From Siderastrea siderea (Eukaryota; Cnidaria; Anthozoa; Scleractinia; Rhizangiidae), in assembly GCA_964030785.1 (NCBI GenBank), contig OZ034968.1, positions 31,209,186-31,273,185 on the forward strand: a stretch of DNA of 64,000 bases, in the 5' to 3' direction. Below, piece by piece: positions 10,040-17,517 of the stretch. The notes under the pieces are model-generated. The model did no database searches. It had not been told where the DNA came from and saw only the letters and a program-made list of their open reading frames with translations. A program made the translations under genes and the position numbers. Numbering within the stretch: the first letter of the stretch is position 1; the number at the start of each line of letters is the position of its first letter.

Positions 10040-10167
10040 GTCACGTGGGAGGGAATGGGCCAATGAGAGAAAGGCCCATCATGCTTTGGGAGGGGAAGAG
10101 GTGGGGGGACCCCCCTCCCCCCTCCTTAGATAGACCATGGTGCATTGCGCGAATCAGGGTATATAAG
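10040..10167 (+). promoter_or_regulatory. Early-type promoter module with GGGGGGACCCCCC and TATATAAG
   Basis: In order: TCACGTGGGAGGGAATGG (E-box), CCAATGAGAG (CCAAT box), a G/C palindrome GGGGGGACCCCCC at 10103-10115, and TATATAAG at 10160-10167. The same series in reverse complement lies at 26547-26693, upstream of the minus-strand gene at 26516. The downstream gene here is the broken frame at 10388. Confidence 0.65.
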
Positions 10168-10387
10168 TCAAGCGAGGCCACAGGACGTCACTCTTAGCTT
10201 TGAGCCGGTCCTTGGTGACTTATGTCAGTTGGCGAAGGAAAAAAATGGTCAAAACGAGAAAGCCCTTGGGCTCGTTAGCCAGTCAGATCAACGTGGATGG
10301 AGAAGAGAGTGTGCGGAGACGTGTGGGTCCCGAGCAATCGCCGGTCCAGCGCCATACGACCCGGATGTACGAACGACGTGAGGAAGC

Positions 10388-10822
10388 ATGGAGGCCCCTC
10401 AACCGGCACCGCGTGGCCGCGTTCCTTCGTCTTTTTCTGCTTTGCTTTGTGGAGACGGAAAATGGGCGGCCTCTCCAACCTGTGACCTACAGGATGATGA
10501 AGAAGACCCTATGCAAGCGGATCATTCCCTGGATTGACCGCCTCCTTGTGTGTACTATGAACGAGTGGATGTGGCCATTAGTATGAATGATTTTAAAGAA
10601 CTTGACCAGTACTTGGGGGCCCATCTGCGCCACATCCACGTGGACCAGCCTTGGGAAAACATTGCTCATTTTTTTAAAGGAGTAGAGAAGAAGAAGAGAG
10701 AGGAGGAGAAGTCCCCCAAGGAGGAGGAGGAGGAGGAGGAGGAGGAGGATCCGGGTGAACGAAACTACCAACAATATCGGCAAACGGACGAATACTATAG
10801 AGACATTGTTGATTTTTGTTGA
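10388..10822 (+). pseudogene. Acidic Polinton accessory gene broken by an in-frame TGA
   Basis: One reading frame of 145 codons from ATG 10388 to the stop at 10820-10822, interrupted by TGA at 10535-10537 after 49 codons. The first part is Pro/Ala-rich and ends in an acidic stretch (CDLQDDEEDP). The second begins PPPCVYYERVDVAISMNDF, continues with LDQYLGAHLRHIHVDQPWENIAHFF, and ends in an uninterrupted run of about nine Glu and YYRDIVDFC. Both halves share the same base composition, which supports a single gene. A longer overlapping frame from 10245 to 10586 is basic and could be an alternative product. Function unknown; the promoter module suggests an early regulatory role. Confidence 0.5.
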
Positions 10823-10849
10823 TTTTATTGTGAGTCAAGAACCAGATGC

Positions 10850-11070
10850 CATTTGTAAGTGAAGTTTTTATTTTTTAATTAAAAAAGAGTTGATGTTACA
10901 AATGGTGGTACATCTCTTGCCACGCGGGTGGGGCGCGCCTATGTACAATTGGAAAAGCCTATGAACAATTCAAAAAGTAAAAACTAAAAAGGGCTATGTA
11001 CAATTGGAAAAATAAAAACTAAAAGAAAAGCTATGTACAGATTGAAAAATAAAAAAAAATAAAAACTAAG
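10850..11070. repeat. A-rich tandem repeat, GCTATGTACAATTGGAAAAATAAAAACTAAAA units
   Basis: About four degenerate copies of a 30-45 bp unit between the acidic gene and the SLOG gene. TTTATT near 10866 gives a poly(A) signal for the minus-strand SLOG transcript. Confidence 0.6.
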
Positions 11071-11073
11071 AAA

Positions 11074-11769
11074 TTACAAATGAAAGTCTTCCAGTTCCAT
11101 ACGTAATTGATCAATGTTCTCGGGTAGACAGAAGGTGCGGTTGAACAAGGCTTGAATTTCGGCTCGGGTTTTCTCGTCCACATCCCGGGATCCCACAATA
11201 GCACTGCTTTGATGAAGGGTGGGCTTTTTAGGTCCCCAAGGGACAAATTGACTGCCAGTGACCAGGGTGGCGGCATTTTCATTGACTTGGTAGTAATGGT
11301 CCGAGCGGTACCATGATTGACTGGGTATGTCAAACAGGTAGACGGGTTTGCCTTGATCCATAGCCAATTGCACAGTCCAACCAGTGCCTCCTTTCACGCG
11401 TTTATGATCCGGTTCCAAGATGCCAAAGGCATAGATGGTATGGGCTTTTTTGGCAATTTGATAATTGCGTTGCAGCAATTGCAAGGTGTAAAAATGACTG
11501 GGCATTGTTTTGCCTAGTTTCTCCGCCGCCTGGTGAAGATGGGGGTTGGCCAACATCAGGACTTCCACCGTAGAAGGGGTGATGAAAGTGGCTCGTGGAT
11601 GGTTCGGGGGGACCAGGACTTCTAGCTGCATCCCAAATTGTTTAGCCAGTTCTTCCACGAGGGCATCCGTACCTTTGGCTCCCCCGGTGTAGACCACATG
11701 GCCATGGCCAATTTGGAGTTCCAAGGCATCCACATCGTGTTCTCCAATCATGTCGATGTTGGGGGGCAT
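11074..11769 (-). CDS. SLOG-fold protein (YspA/DprA-like), apparently circularly permuted
   Basis: 231 residues. Near residue 25 is VVYTGGAKGTDALVEELAKQFG, the GGxxGxD loop of SLOG (Smf/DprA-LOG) Rossmann-like domains. Around 105-150 come RNYQIAKKAHTIYAFG and KGGTGWTVQLAMDQGKPVYLFD, the second signature (GGTxW..A...GKPV). The element that normally starts a SLOG domain, a strand plus GSRD turn and helix, is instead at the C-terminus: SSAIVGSRDVDEKTRAEIQAL. SLOG proteins bind or process nucleotide-derived ligands; here the ligand and role are unknown. It is one of three leftward genes in the element. The ATG lies inside the end of the 74-residue frame upstream and has no TATA box of its own. 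Confidence 0.75.
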   Translation of the reverse strand: MPPNIDMIGEHDVDALELQIGHGHVVYTGGAKGTDALVEELAKQFGMQLEVLVPPNHPRATFITPSTVEVLMLANPHLHQAAEKLGKTMPSHFYTLQLLQRNYQIAKKAHTIYAFGILEPDHKRVKGGTGWTVQLAMDQGKPVYLFDIPSQSWYRSDHYYQVNENAATLVTGSQFVPWGPKKPTLHQSSAIVGSRDVDEKTRAEIQALFNRTFCLPENIDQLRMELEDFHL

Positions 11770-11972
11770 TCAAATACGTAGCCGGTGTCTGGGCCTACAA
11801 TAGCTAGAATCTCCGTGGGAGTCAACCCTAAGGCCAAACCGAAATCAATGACGTGGTGCTGTCGGCACTGTTGGAACGTGAATCCCACTGCTAGACCTCG
11901 TTTGACCCGTTCAGCCAAATAGTCTTCGGTGGAAGCAAAGTTGTCTCGGTTGAGATCTTGGTAGTAGTCCAT
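11748..11972 (-). CDS. Small ORF overlapping the SLOG gene start
   Basis: 74 residues (MDYYQDLNRDNFASTEDYLAERVKRG... ending FECPPTST) that overlap the SLOG frame by 22 bp in a different phase. A TATTTAAG box on the minus strand at 12009-12016 is 37 bp upstream of this ATG, so this is the first frame of the transcript. The overlap contains six C (CCCCCC); a one-base change there would fuse the two frames. It may be a separate small protein coupled to SLOG, or the N-terminal part of one protein split by a frameshift. There is no recognisable domain. Confidence 0.5.
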   Translation of the reverse strand: MDYYQDLNRDNFASTEDYLAERVKRGLAVGFTFQQCRQHHVIDFGLALGLTPTEILAIVGPDTGYVFECPPTST

Positions 11973-12008
11973 CTACTTGGAATGATAACTCAGGGACCCA
12001 GGGAGCTC

Positions 12009-12150
12009 CTTAAATAGGGACAATGGACCAATGGGAAGACAAGAGGACCTTATTTGGAGAGGCAAAAGCTGACCAATGGGAAGATAACAAGTCCTTATAG
12101 GGGTAGGATAAGCTGACCAATGACAGGTAAGGGCCCAACGTATAAAAAGG
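12009..12150. promoter_or_regulatory. Divergent promoter between SLOG and GRF genes
   Basis: It holds TATTTAAG facing left (12009-12016) and TATAAAAAGG facing right (12141-12150). Between them three direct copies of a motif like GACCAATGG(G)AAGA...AGG(A/T)CCTTAT include CCAAT boxes at about 12028, 12072 and 12117. Confidence 0.65.
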
Positions 12151-12185
12151 CATGGGCAGTGGGGGTGAAATCAACCTTGAGTACG

Positions 12186-13076
12186 ATGTCTGTCGATCGG
12201 AAGAGAAAGCCAAGCGTACACCCTGCGGGAAAGAAGAAGAAGAAGAGCATGCAACATATGACGCCCGTGGACTGTGATCCTGTGGTGTGCGACGTGGTGG
12301 AAGACACCCGAGCTGCCGTGGAAGATATGATGAAAGAATTAAATGACATGGTGGAGCAATCACCCCCATCACCTCAATTCACTCTGACGACCGTGTATGA
12401 CAATGCGGAGGACTATGCTCAAGCGAAAGCCGACAGAGCCCTAGCTAGTTCGGTGGACACTATGGTATGCCCTTGCCATGAGGTGCGTTTGGAGGCCCGA
12501 GAATCTCAAAAGGGATGGAAGTATGTGAAATGTCCCATGCAACCGTGTTTGCTGTTTTGTGGTCAAGATCAAGTTCTGGAGTATATGAAAGCCGTGTATA
12601 GTCAACCTCATGTAGAAGTGTTGGACATGTGGGGTGGTTTGCAATGCTTTTGCCGTGAACCCGCCACGCTTCAACAGAGTCATTCGAGTCAGAACCCCGA
12701 TCGGTTGTTTCTGACTTGTTCCAAGAAAACGTGTGGCTTCTTCCGATGGGCCGATCAACCCTTGGGTCCCAAGTACTGGACGTGGTTTCATGACAACCCT
12801 CCCAAAAAAGCCGACCAACAAGCTGAACCACCCATCCGTGATGCTCAAGGATATCCCAAGAGGGGCTATGACATCCCTGGCCCACCAGTCCAAAGCCAAG
12901 AGGATCGGCCCTTGACAGAGTATGAGAAACAATTGTTACGAGAAATTCAAGAGCTCAAGAACCGTCAAGAAATGATGGTAGCCCCAGCTCCACCACCCCC
13001 CAAGTACAGTGACAGTGTTGACAACTGGCAGAAAGGTCTAGAGACCATCAGCTGTGGACGTCTAGGTCTCTTTTAA
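12186..13076 (+). CDS. GRF-type zinc-finger protein
   Basis: I choose the ATG at 12186 (MSVDRKRKP) because it lies 36 bp after TATAAAAAGG; an upstream in-frame ATG at 12120 precedes the TATA box. The protein is about 296 residues. A Lys-rich N-terminus (GKKKKKS) looks like a nuclear signal. A first Cys cluster (VCPCHEV...VKCPMQPC) is followed by a clear GRF zinc finger: CFCREPA...NPDRLFLTCSKKTCGFFRWAD. GRF fingers bind single-stranded nucleic acid in proteins such as APE2 and TOP3A. The C-terminus has a coiled segment (LTEYEKQLLREIQELKNRQEM) and a Pro-rich patch. A role in replication or DNA handling is a fair inference. Confidence 0.75.
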   Translation: MSVDRKRKPSVHPAGKKKKKSMQHMTPVDCDPVVCDVVEDTRAAVEDMMKELNDMVEQSPPSPQFTLTTVYDNAEDYAQAKADRALASSVDTMVCPCHEVRLEARESQKGWKYVKCPMQPCLLFCGQDQVLEYMKAVYSQPHVEVLDMWGGLQCFCREPATLQQSHSSQNPDRLFLTCSKKTCGFFRWADQPLGPKYWTWFHDNPPKKADQQAEPPIRDAQGYPKRGYDIPGPPVQSQEDRPLTEYEKQLLREIQELKNRQEMMVAPAPPPPKYSDSVDNWQKGLETISCGRLGLF

Positions 13077-13079
13077 TGG

Positions 13080-13089
13080 TTTAAAAAGG
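13080..13089 (+). promoter_or_regulatory. TATA-like box (TTTAAAAAGG)
   Basis: Three bases after the GRF gene stop and 42 bp before the ATG at 13122. A poly(A)-type AAATAAA follows at about 13096. Confidence 0.5.
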
Positions 13090-13121
13090 AGTAGGAAATA
13101 AAATTTTTTATCAATGTCACC

Positions 13122-13484
13122 ATGGAGTCTGTGTGTGATGCGTGGGAGTCTATCTTGTCCCTGGGGCAATGGCAATGTCATCAAACCCTTTGTCAAGTCT
13201 TATATGATCATCAACCCGGGTCCCAAATCCCCATTCCCCCTTGTCCCGAGGACACGCAGCCTCTCCACCTCTTTGAAGAAACCCATGTAGACCGCAACCT
13301 GTATCGATGGGTGGTGTTTGTCTTATGGTTAAAAGCTCACCCAGAGGCATGGCGATGGTATCGAATCATTCAAAAGGCGCATCCCCACACGGTCCCCACC
13401 ATATCGGCCTTATGGGGTGAATGCCAAAAAGTATGGCCCCTCGAAAGAGAACCCAACGCTGGAGTTCGTCGTCATCATGGTTGA
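13122..13484 (+). CDS. Small Polinton protein of unknown function
   Basis: 120 residues, rich in Trp and His (WVVFVLWLKAHPEAWRWYRIIQKAHPH). No domain recognised. Its 3' end overlaps the start of the integrase frame by 64 bp in another phase. Confidence 0.5.
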   Translation: MESVCDAWESILSLGQWQCHQTLCQVLYDHQPGSQIPIPPCPEDTQPLHLFEETHVDRNLYRWVVFVLWLKAHPEAWRWYRIIQKAHPHTVPTISALWGECQKVWPLEREPNAGVRRHHG

Positions 13485-14590
13485 AGAAAACCAAGGTTTC
13501 GTCAACGAAGAAGGCCAATGTCTCGCAACAATGGTTAAACCGTTACCATGATCCTCGTGCCCCGGGGAGTTTAGGTGGGGTGCAACGATTTGCTAAAGCC
13601 CAGGGTCTCCCTTTGAAAAAAGCCCAACGGGTGTTGGAACAGGATGTGGGTTACACCTTGCATAAACCCCGACGTCGTCGTTTTGCTACCTTACCCGTGA
13701 TCGTAGGGGGGTTGGATGATCAATGGGCCGCGGATTTAGTGGAAGTGCAACGTTTGGCCAAACATAATCGGGGTATACGCTACTTGTTGACCGTCGTGGA
13801 TGTCTTGTCCAAGTACGCGTGGGTCGAACCGTTGAAAACCAAAACCGGCGTGGCCCTCGTGAAAGCCTTTGTGTAGATTGTGAGACAAGGAGGACGTCAC
13901 CCGAATCGATTGCAAACGGATCGAGGGAAAGAATTTTATAATCGGACCTTTCAACGATGGGTCGACGAGCAAGACATTCAACATTTTTCGACCGAAGGGG
14001 ATGCCAAAGCCAGTGTCGTGGAACGATTTAACCGCACCTTGAAAGAACGGTTGTACCGTTATTTGACCGCGGCCAACACGTTGAAATTTGACGATGTCTT
14101 ACCCGAGTTGGTGCAGGGGTATAATGCCACCCGTCATCGAAGTATTGGTATGCCCCCCGAAAACGTCACGTGGGACAACGAAGAAGCCGTGTGGAAACGA
14201 TTGTACAGCAAACGATTGAAAGGCTACAAAAAACCCCAATTGAAGGTGGGGGATCATGTCCGTCTCAATACGATTCATCGTACCTTTGAAAAAGGGTATT
14301 TACCCGGTTGGACCGAAGAAGTGTTTGTGGTGCATCGTGTGGTGCCGGGCCCTGTCCCCACGTATAAGATTCGCGAATGGGATGAGACCCCCGTCCAAGG
14401 TACGTTTTATGAAGAGGATTTACAAAAAGTCCATGTGTCCGAGGTGTTTCGGATCGAGAAGGTACTTAAGCGACTAAAAGGTCGTTGGTTGGTCAAGTGG
14501 AAAGGGTGGCCCGACAAGTACAATAGTTGGATTGCTCGTGGAGACGTGACATCCCTTCGACCCCGCAAACGACGTCGACGACGTGACTAA
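13421..14590 (+). pseudogene. Retroviral-type (DDE) integrase with chromodomain, one in-frame stop
   Basis: Likely start is MPKSMAPRKRT at 13421 (or ATG 13433). An N-terminal Arg/Lys-rich segment leads to the rve core: first Asp in WAADLVEVQ (codon 13733), second in RLQTDRGKEFYN (13919), Glu in VVERFNRTLKERL (14021). After an SH3-like region (KVGDHVRLN) the C-terminus is a chromodomain with EVFRIEKVL, GRWLVKWKGWPDKYNSWI. A TAG at 13874-13876 splits the core between the first and second catalytic residues while the frame stays open on both sides, so it is a point nonsense lesion. Without readthrough this copy cannot integrate by itself. The chromodomain would target chromatin marks. Confidence 0.9.
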
Positions 14591-14593
14591 AAA

Positions 14594-15637
14594 ATGACAT
14601 TGGTGCCCAACTCTTCGTTTTACGTGACGTTGATGAGTCATGCGAGTACCAAAGAGTTTCCTGGGAACAAGAGTCATCATTTCAGAAACCGATTGCCTAA
14701 ACCCATCCGATTTGTGGGACGAGGATGGATGGTGGGTATGGTGAGTTTATCCTTACCCACCATTCCCGTGATAACGGAAGAAGGAGGCGTGGGCGATTCC
14801 CATCCTCTGTTGTACGTACGTTGGCATGAACGGGTGTATGCCCAAGACGATCAAGGCAACGATCGATGGTGGCATCAACGCCGCGAATTCACTGTCTACG
14901 GGCGAGATATGAGAAAGGAGATGGCCTCCTCGACGGGATCGCACTTTTTTCATCAAGTGGTGTACCGTTACGAGCAAAGCCGTGCCAAACAAACCGAACC
15001 CAAAAACAAATGGACCGAGGACAATGGTGTCAAATTATACCCGACGTTTGAATGGACCTCCGAAGGGGATTTGTTGTTGAATACCACCAATGTGGATTAC
15101 AAACGACAAGTAGCGCACGTGTCATGGGGCAGATCCTTGGCCCTGAGAATGGGATGGATTGAACAAGTGTCCCCCGGCCAGTATCGATTGGGTCCGAATC
15201 TCTTGCAAGAATTTCAAGGCATTTCCACCATTCCTACCCCGACGGATATCCGCGATGCCGCCAACAAACCCATCTTTTGGAAAGTGGAGGGGGATTATCT
15301 GAAATTGAGTCTATCGTGCCCTTGGCGGTTTGTGAATGTGAACCAGACCTTTCGTCCCTCGTTGGAATTTCCCTCCACGCGTCCTTTGCACGTGTATTGT
15401 GATGTAGGGACCAGCAGTATGGTAGGGGGTCGCATCACCGATCTCTTACGAGAAATCAAGTACCAGCCTCAAAACACCACCCACTTTGAACCTCGACATA
15501 TTCAACATATCCCAGTACGCAATGAAGTGGTGGAAATCGTCGAAACCCAGTTGGCCGAAACCAATGGGGATCTGGTGAAATTTGGTGAAGGCCATGCACT
15601 CCTGACCCTCCACTTTAAAAGGGAAGTGGTGGTGTGA
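14594..15637 (+). CDS. Virion-type FYVTL protein, copy 2
   Basis: 347 residues. NSSFYVTLMSHASTKEFPGNKS..FRNRLPKPI, GRGWMVGMVSLSLP, then a long middle with TNVDYKR and RLGPNLLQEFQG, and the end HIPVRNEVVEIV..QLAETNGDLVKFGEGHALLTLHFKR. It starts 4 bp after the integrase stop. It is the intact reference for copy 3 next door, with which it aligns from end to end, so the two arose by tandem duplication. Candidate minor capsid protein by position (directly before core, pX-like and capsid genes), not by a recognised motif. Confidence 0.8.
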   Translation: MTLVPNSSFYVTLMSHASTKEFPGNKSHHFRNRLPKPIRFVGRGWMVGMVSLSLPTIPVITEEGGVGDSHPLLYVRWHERVYAQDDQGNDRWWHQRREFTVYGRDMRKEMASSTGSHFFHQVVYRYEQSRAKQTEPKNKWTEDNGVKLYPTFEWTSEGDLLLNTTNVDYKRQVAHVSWGRSLALRMGWIEQVSPGQYRLGPNLLQEFQGISTIPTPTDIRDAANKPIFWKVEGDYLKLSLSCPWRFVNVNQTFRPSLEFPSTRPLHVYCDVGTSSMVGGRITDLLREIKYQPQNTTHFEPRHIQHIPVRNEVVEIVETQLAETNGDLVKFGEGHALLTLHFKREVVV

Positions 15638-15647
15638 AGAAGACAAA

Positions 15648-16680
15648 ATGTCGTTCTACGTGACGTTACCCAGTCATGCCAACCGACGTGAATTTCCCAA
15701 CAACCAAGCCAATTCCTTCAAGATTCGTTTACCTCAACCGTTACAGCTCACAGGGGGTGGATGGCAAGTGGGGTTGAGTGCCATTTCCTTACCGGATGCG
15801 CGCGTCAATTTGTATCAGTTGGTGATGAAAGGACAACACGTCTTAGGCATCAAATGGCACCTGAAAGCACCCAGTAAAAGCGGTGGTACCTATAACAAAT
15901 ATGGAGCGGCCGTGACCAAAATTGACGATATTAAAGACTGGGATTGGGTGGTGGACGGGGTGAGTTTTATGAAAGCCGCCATTACTCATGTGGAACAGAA
16001 ACGACGGGAATCGGTTATCCAAGGGGGTACGTTTTTGGACGATCAAGGCAAACACACGTACGTCAAGTTTCGTTGGGAAGGGGAGGATCTGCTCATTGAC
16101 AACACGAATGTCTCTCGTGATGGTTCCGTTCGCACGCCCTCCTTTGCCGTTCATACCAAGTTAGCTGCCAAGATGGGATGGTTACGTAAAATGACCAGCG
16201 GATGGATTTTGGGGCCGAACTTACAGCAAGACTTCATGGGGGATCAAGTCCCCGACATCACCAACAACAGCGATTGGAAGGATATCACCGATAAGGAGGG
16301 GAACCCGGTGTTTTGGACCACCAGTCGAGTGGAAGACTATATGGAATTGAGTAGGAGTTGTGGGTGGCGTTTCACCAACTTGAATGTAGCGTTTCGTGCC
16401 GTGGTGGGGGAACCCACACGATCGTTGCACGTGTACTCTGACGTGGCAGGCAGTATGATGGTGGGCAATCGCGTGACTGATTTGTTGCGTGAAATCCAGT
16501 ACAAGCGAGAAGCACGCGGCACCCTGTATTTTGAACCGTTGCACATTCAATACGTCTCTTCGTAACGAGGTGGTGGAAATGATTCACGTTCAAGTGGCTG
16601 AAACGATTGGTGCCGGAGGAGACTTGGTCAAGTTTGGTGAAGGTCATACCATTGTCACGTTACACTTCAAAAAGACATAA
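15648..16680 (+). pseudogene. Virion-type FYVTL protein, copy 3, frameshifted near its end
   Basis: The frame from ATG 15648 encodes 305 residues (MSFYVTLPSHANRREFPNNQ...) and stops at 16565 right after FEPLHIQYVSS. The conserved family tail (LRNEVVEMIHVQVAET..., ending VTLHFKKT) continues in another frame to 16680. Compared with copy 2 the stretch between HIQ and NEVVE is two bases shorter, so a small deletion at about 16550-16562 removed the last ~38 residues. A TTTAAAAGG box precedes the start by about 33 bp, within the end of copy 2. Confidence 0.8.
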
Positions 16681-16684
16681 AAAG
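16676..16684 (+). promoter_or_regulatory. TATA-like box (CATAAAAAG)
   Basis: Overlaps the stop codon that closes the shifted tail of copy 3 and sits 40 bp before ATG 16716. Confidence 0.5.
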
Positions 16685-16715
16685 GGGGTGGCCAAGGGAG
16701 TGTCCCAATCACAAG

Positions 16716-16901
16716 ATGCCCAAGACCAGAGTGCGTCGAATGAGACGAAGAAGAAGGCAACGAGGGGGTCTCTTGCCCCTGGCGGCCCTCATTCCAGCCT
16801 TGATCGCTGGAGGAAAAGCCGTGGCGTTGGGTGCCGCGGGGGGTGCCGCGAGTTACGGGGCTAAAAAAGGGTTGGAAGCCGCTTTTCGGAAAAAACGATG
16901 A
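16716..16901 (+). CDS. pX-like core protein
   Basis: 61 residues. An Arg-rich leader with a QRGG site at 15-18 (RRRRRQRGGLLP) is followed by a hydrophobic Ala/Gly-rich stretch (LAALIPALIAGGKAVALGAAGGAASYG) and a basic tail. This layout closely resembles the adenovirus X (mu) core peptide precursor, where the viral protease cuts after GG. Expected to bind packaged DNA or act on membranes after cleavage. Confidence 0.7.
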   Translation: MPKTRVRRMRRRRRQRGGLLPLAALIPALIAGGKAVALGAAGGAASYGAKKGLEAAFRKKR

Positions 16902-16904
16902 CGG

Positions 16905-16913
16905 TATAAAAAG
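16905..16913 (+). promoter_or_regulatory. TATA box (TATAAAAAG)
   Basis: Three bases after the pX-like gene and 60 bp before ATG 16965, followed by a CACGTG E-box. Confidence 0.65.
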
Positions 16914-16964
16914 GGGGTCACGTGAAGCACAGACAAAACGTTTATCCCTGGTGAAGAAGACACC

Positions 16965-17291
16965 ATGCGTGGGGGAAGTTTGACACGATTTCGAACCGAC
17001 GAGTGGTATGATCAACAAGGCAAAGGAGTGATGACGGATCTGATGCGTGGGGGGTTCCAAGGTCTTATAAGGACGCGAAATCCTTTAAAATTGCCTAGTA
17101 ATATCAAGAGAGGCTTGGAAACGGGTTTGACACGAGGTATCAAACGCAAAGCCGAAGACGTCCTTAAAAAGGAAATCACCAAACAAGCCAAGAAAGCGTT
17201 GAGTCATAAGAACGTGAAAGACGCCGTGCGTGTAGCCACTGCCTTATTTCCCAAACAAACCAAACGTGCACGTGATATTTTGGGAGTGTGA
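16965..17291 (+). CDS. Small basic virion/core protein
   Basis: 108 residues. MRGGSL at the N-terminus and LMRGGFQ near residues 26-31 both fit the adenain cleavage pattern (M/I/L)-x-G-G. The rest is Lys/Arg-rich and helical (RGLETGLTRGIKRKAEDVLKKEITKQAKKALSHKN). Likely a DNA-condensing or minor capsid cement protein. I cannot assign it to pVI or pVII with confidence. Confidence 0.6.
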   Translation: MRGGSLTRFRTDEWYDQQGKGVMTDLMRGGFQGLIRTRNPLKLPSNIKRGLETGLTRGIKRKAEDVLKKEITKQAKKALSHKNVKDAVRVATALFPKQTKRARDILGV

Positions 17292-17293
17292 AC

Positions 17294-17515
17294 ATGGAAC
17301 CCGTGCATTCACGACCTCGACGGATTCGTAGTGATCGAGGGTTGTCTCAATGGGGTGGACTGTATCCGTTTTGGAAACTCATGCGACGACAACGTGGTGG
17401 ATGGTTAAGTCCCGAGGTGATGAGAGTCCCCGGGTTTGATTTGAGACAACGTTTAGCACGACGACGCTATAAAAACCCCTCACGACGACGACGGGGTACC
17501 ACTCGACGACGTTAA
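17294..17515 (+). CDS. Small Arg-rich core protein with QRGG site
   Basis: 73 residues from ATG 17294. It has QWGG at 19-22, RRQRGGW at 31-37, and an Arg-dense tail (RRRYKNPSRRRRGTTRRR). A TATAAAAAC box lies inside its last codons (17468-17476), 50 bp ahead of the capsid gene. Probably a core protein processed by the protease at 18921. Confidence 0.6.
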   Translation: MEPVHSRPRRIRSDRGLSQWGGLYPFWKLMRRQRGGWLSPEVMRVPGFDLRQRLARRRYKNPSRRRRGTTRRR

Positions 17516-17517
17516 AC

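Noticed and set aside
12120..12185. Upstream ATG of the GRF gene
   Set aside because: It precedes the TATA box at 12141 and would not be in the transcript.
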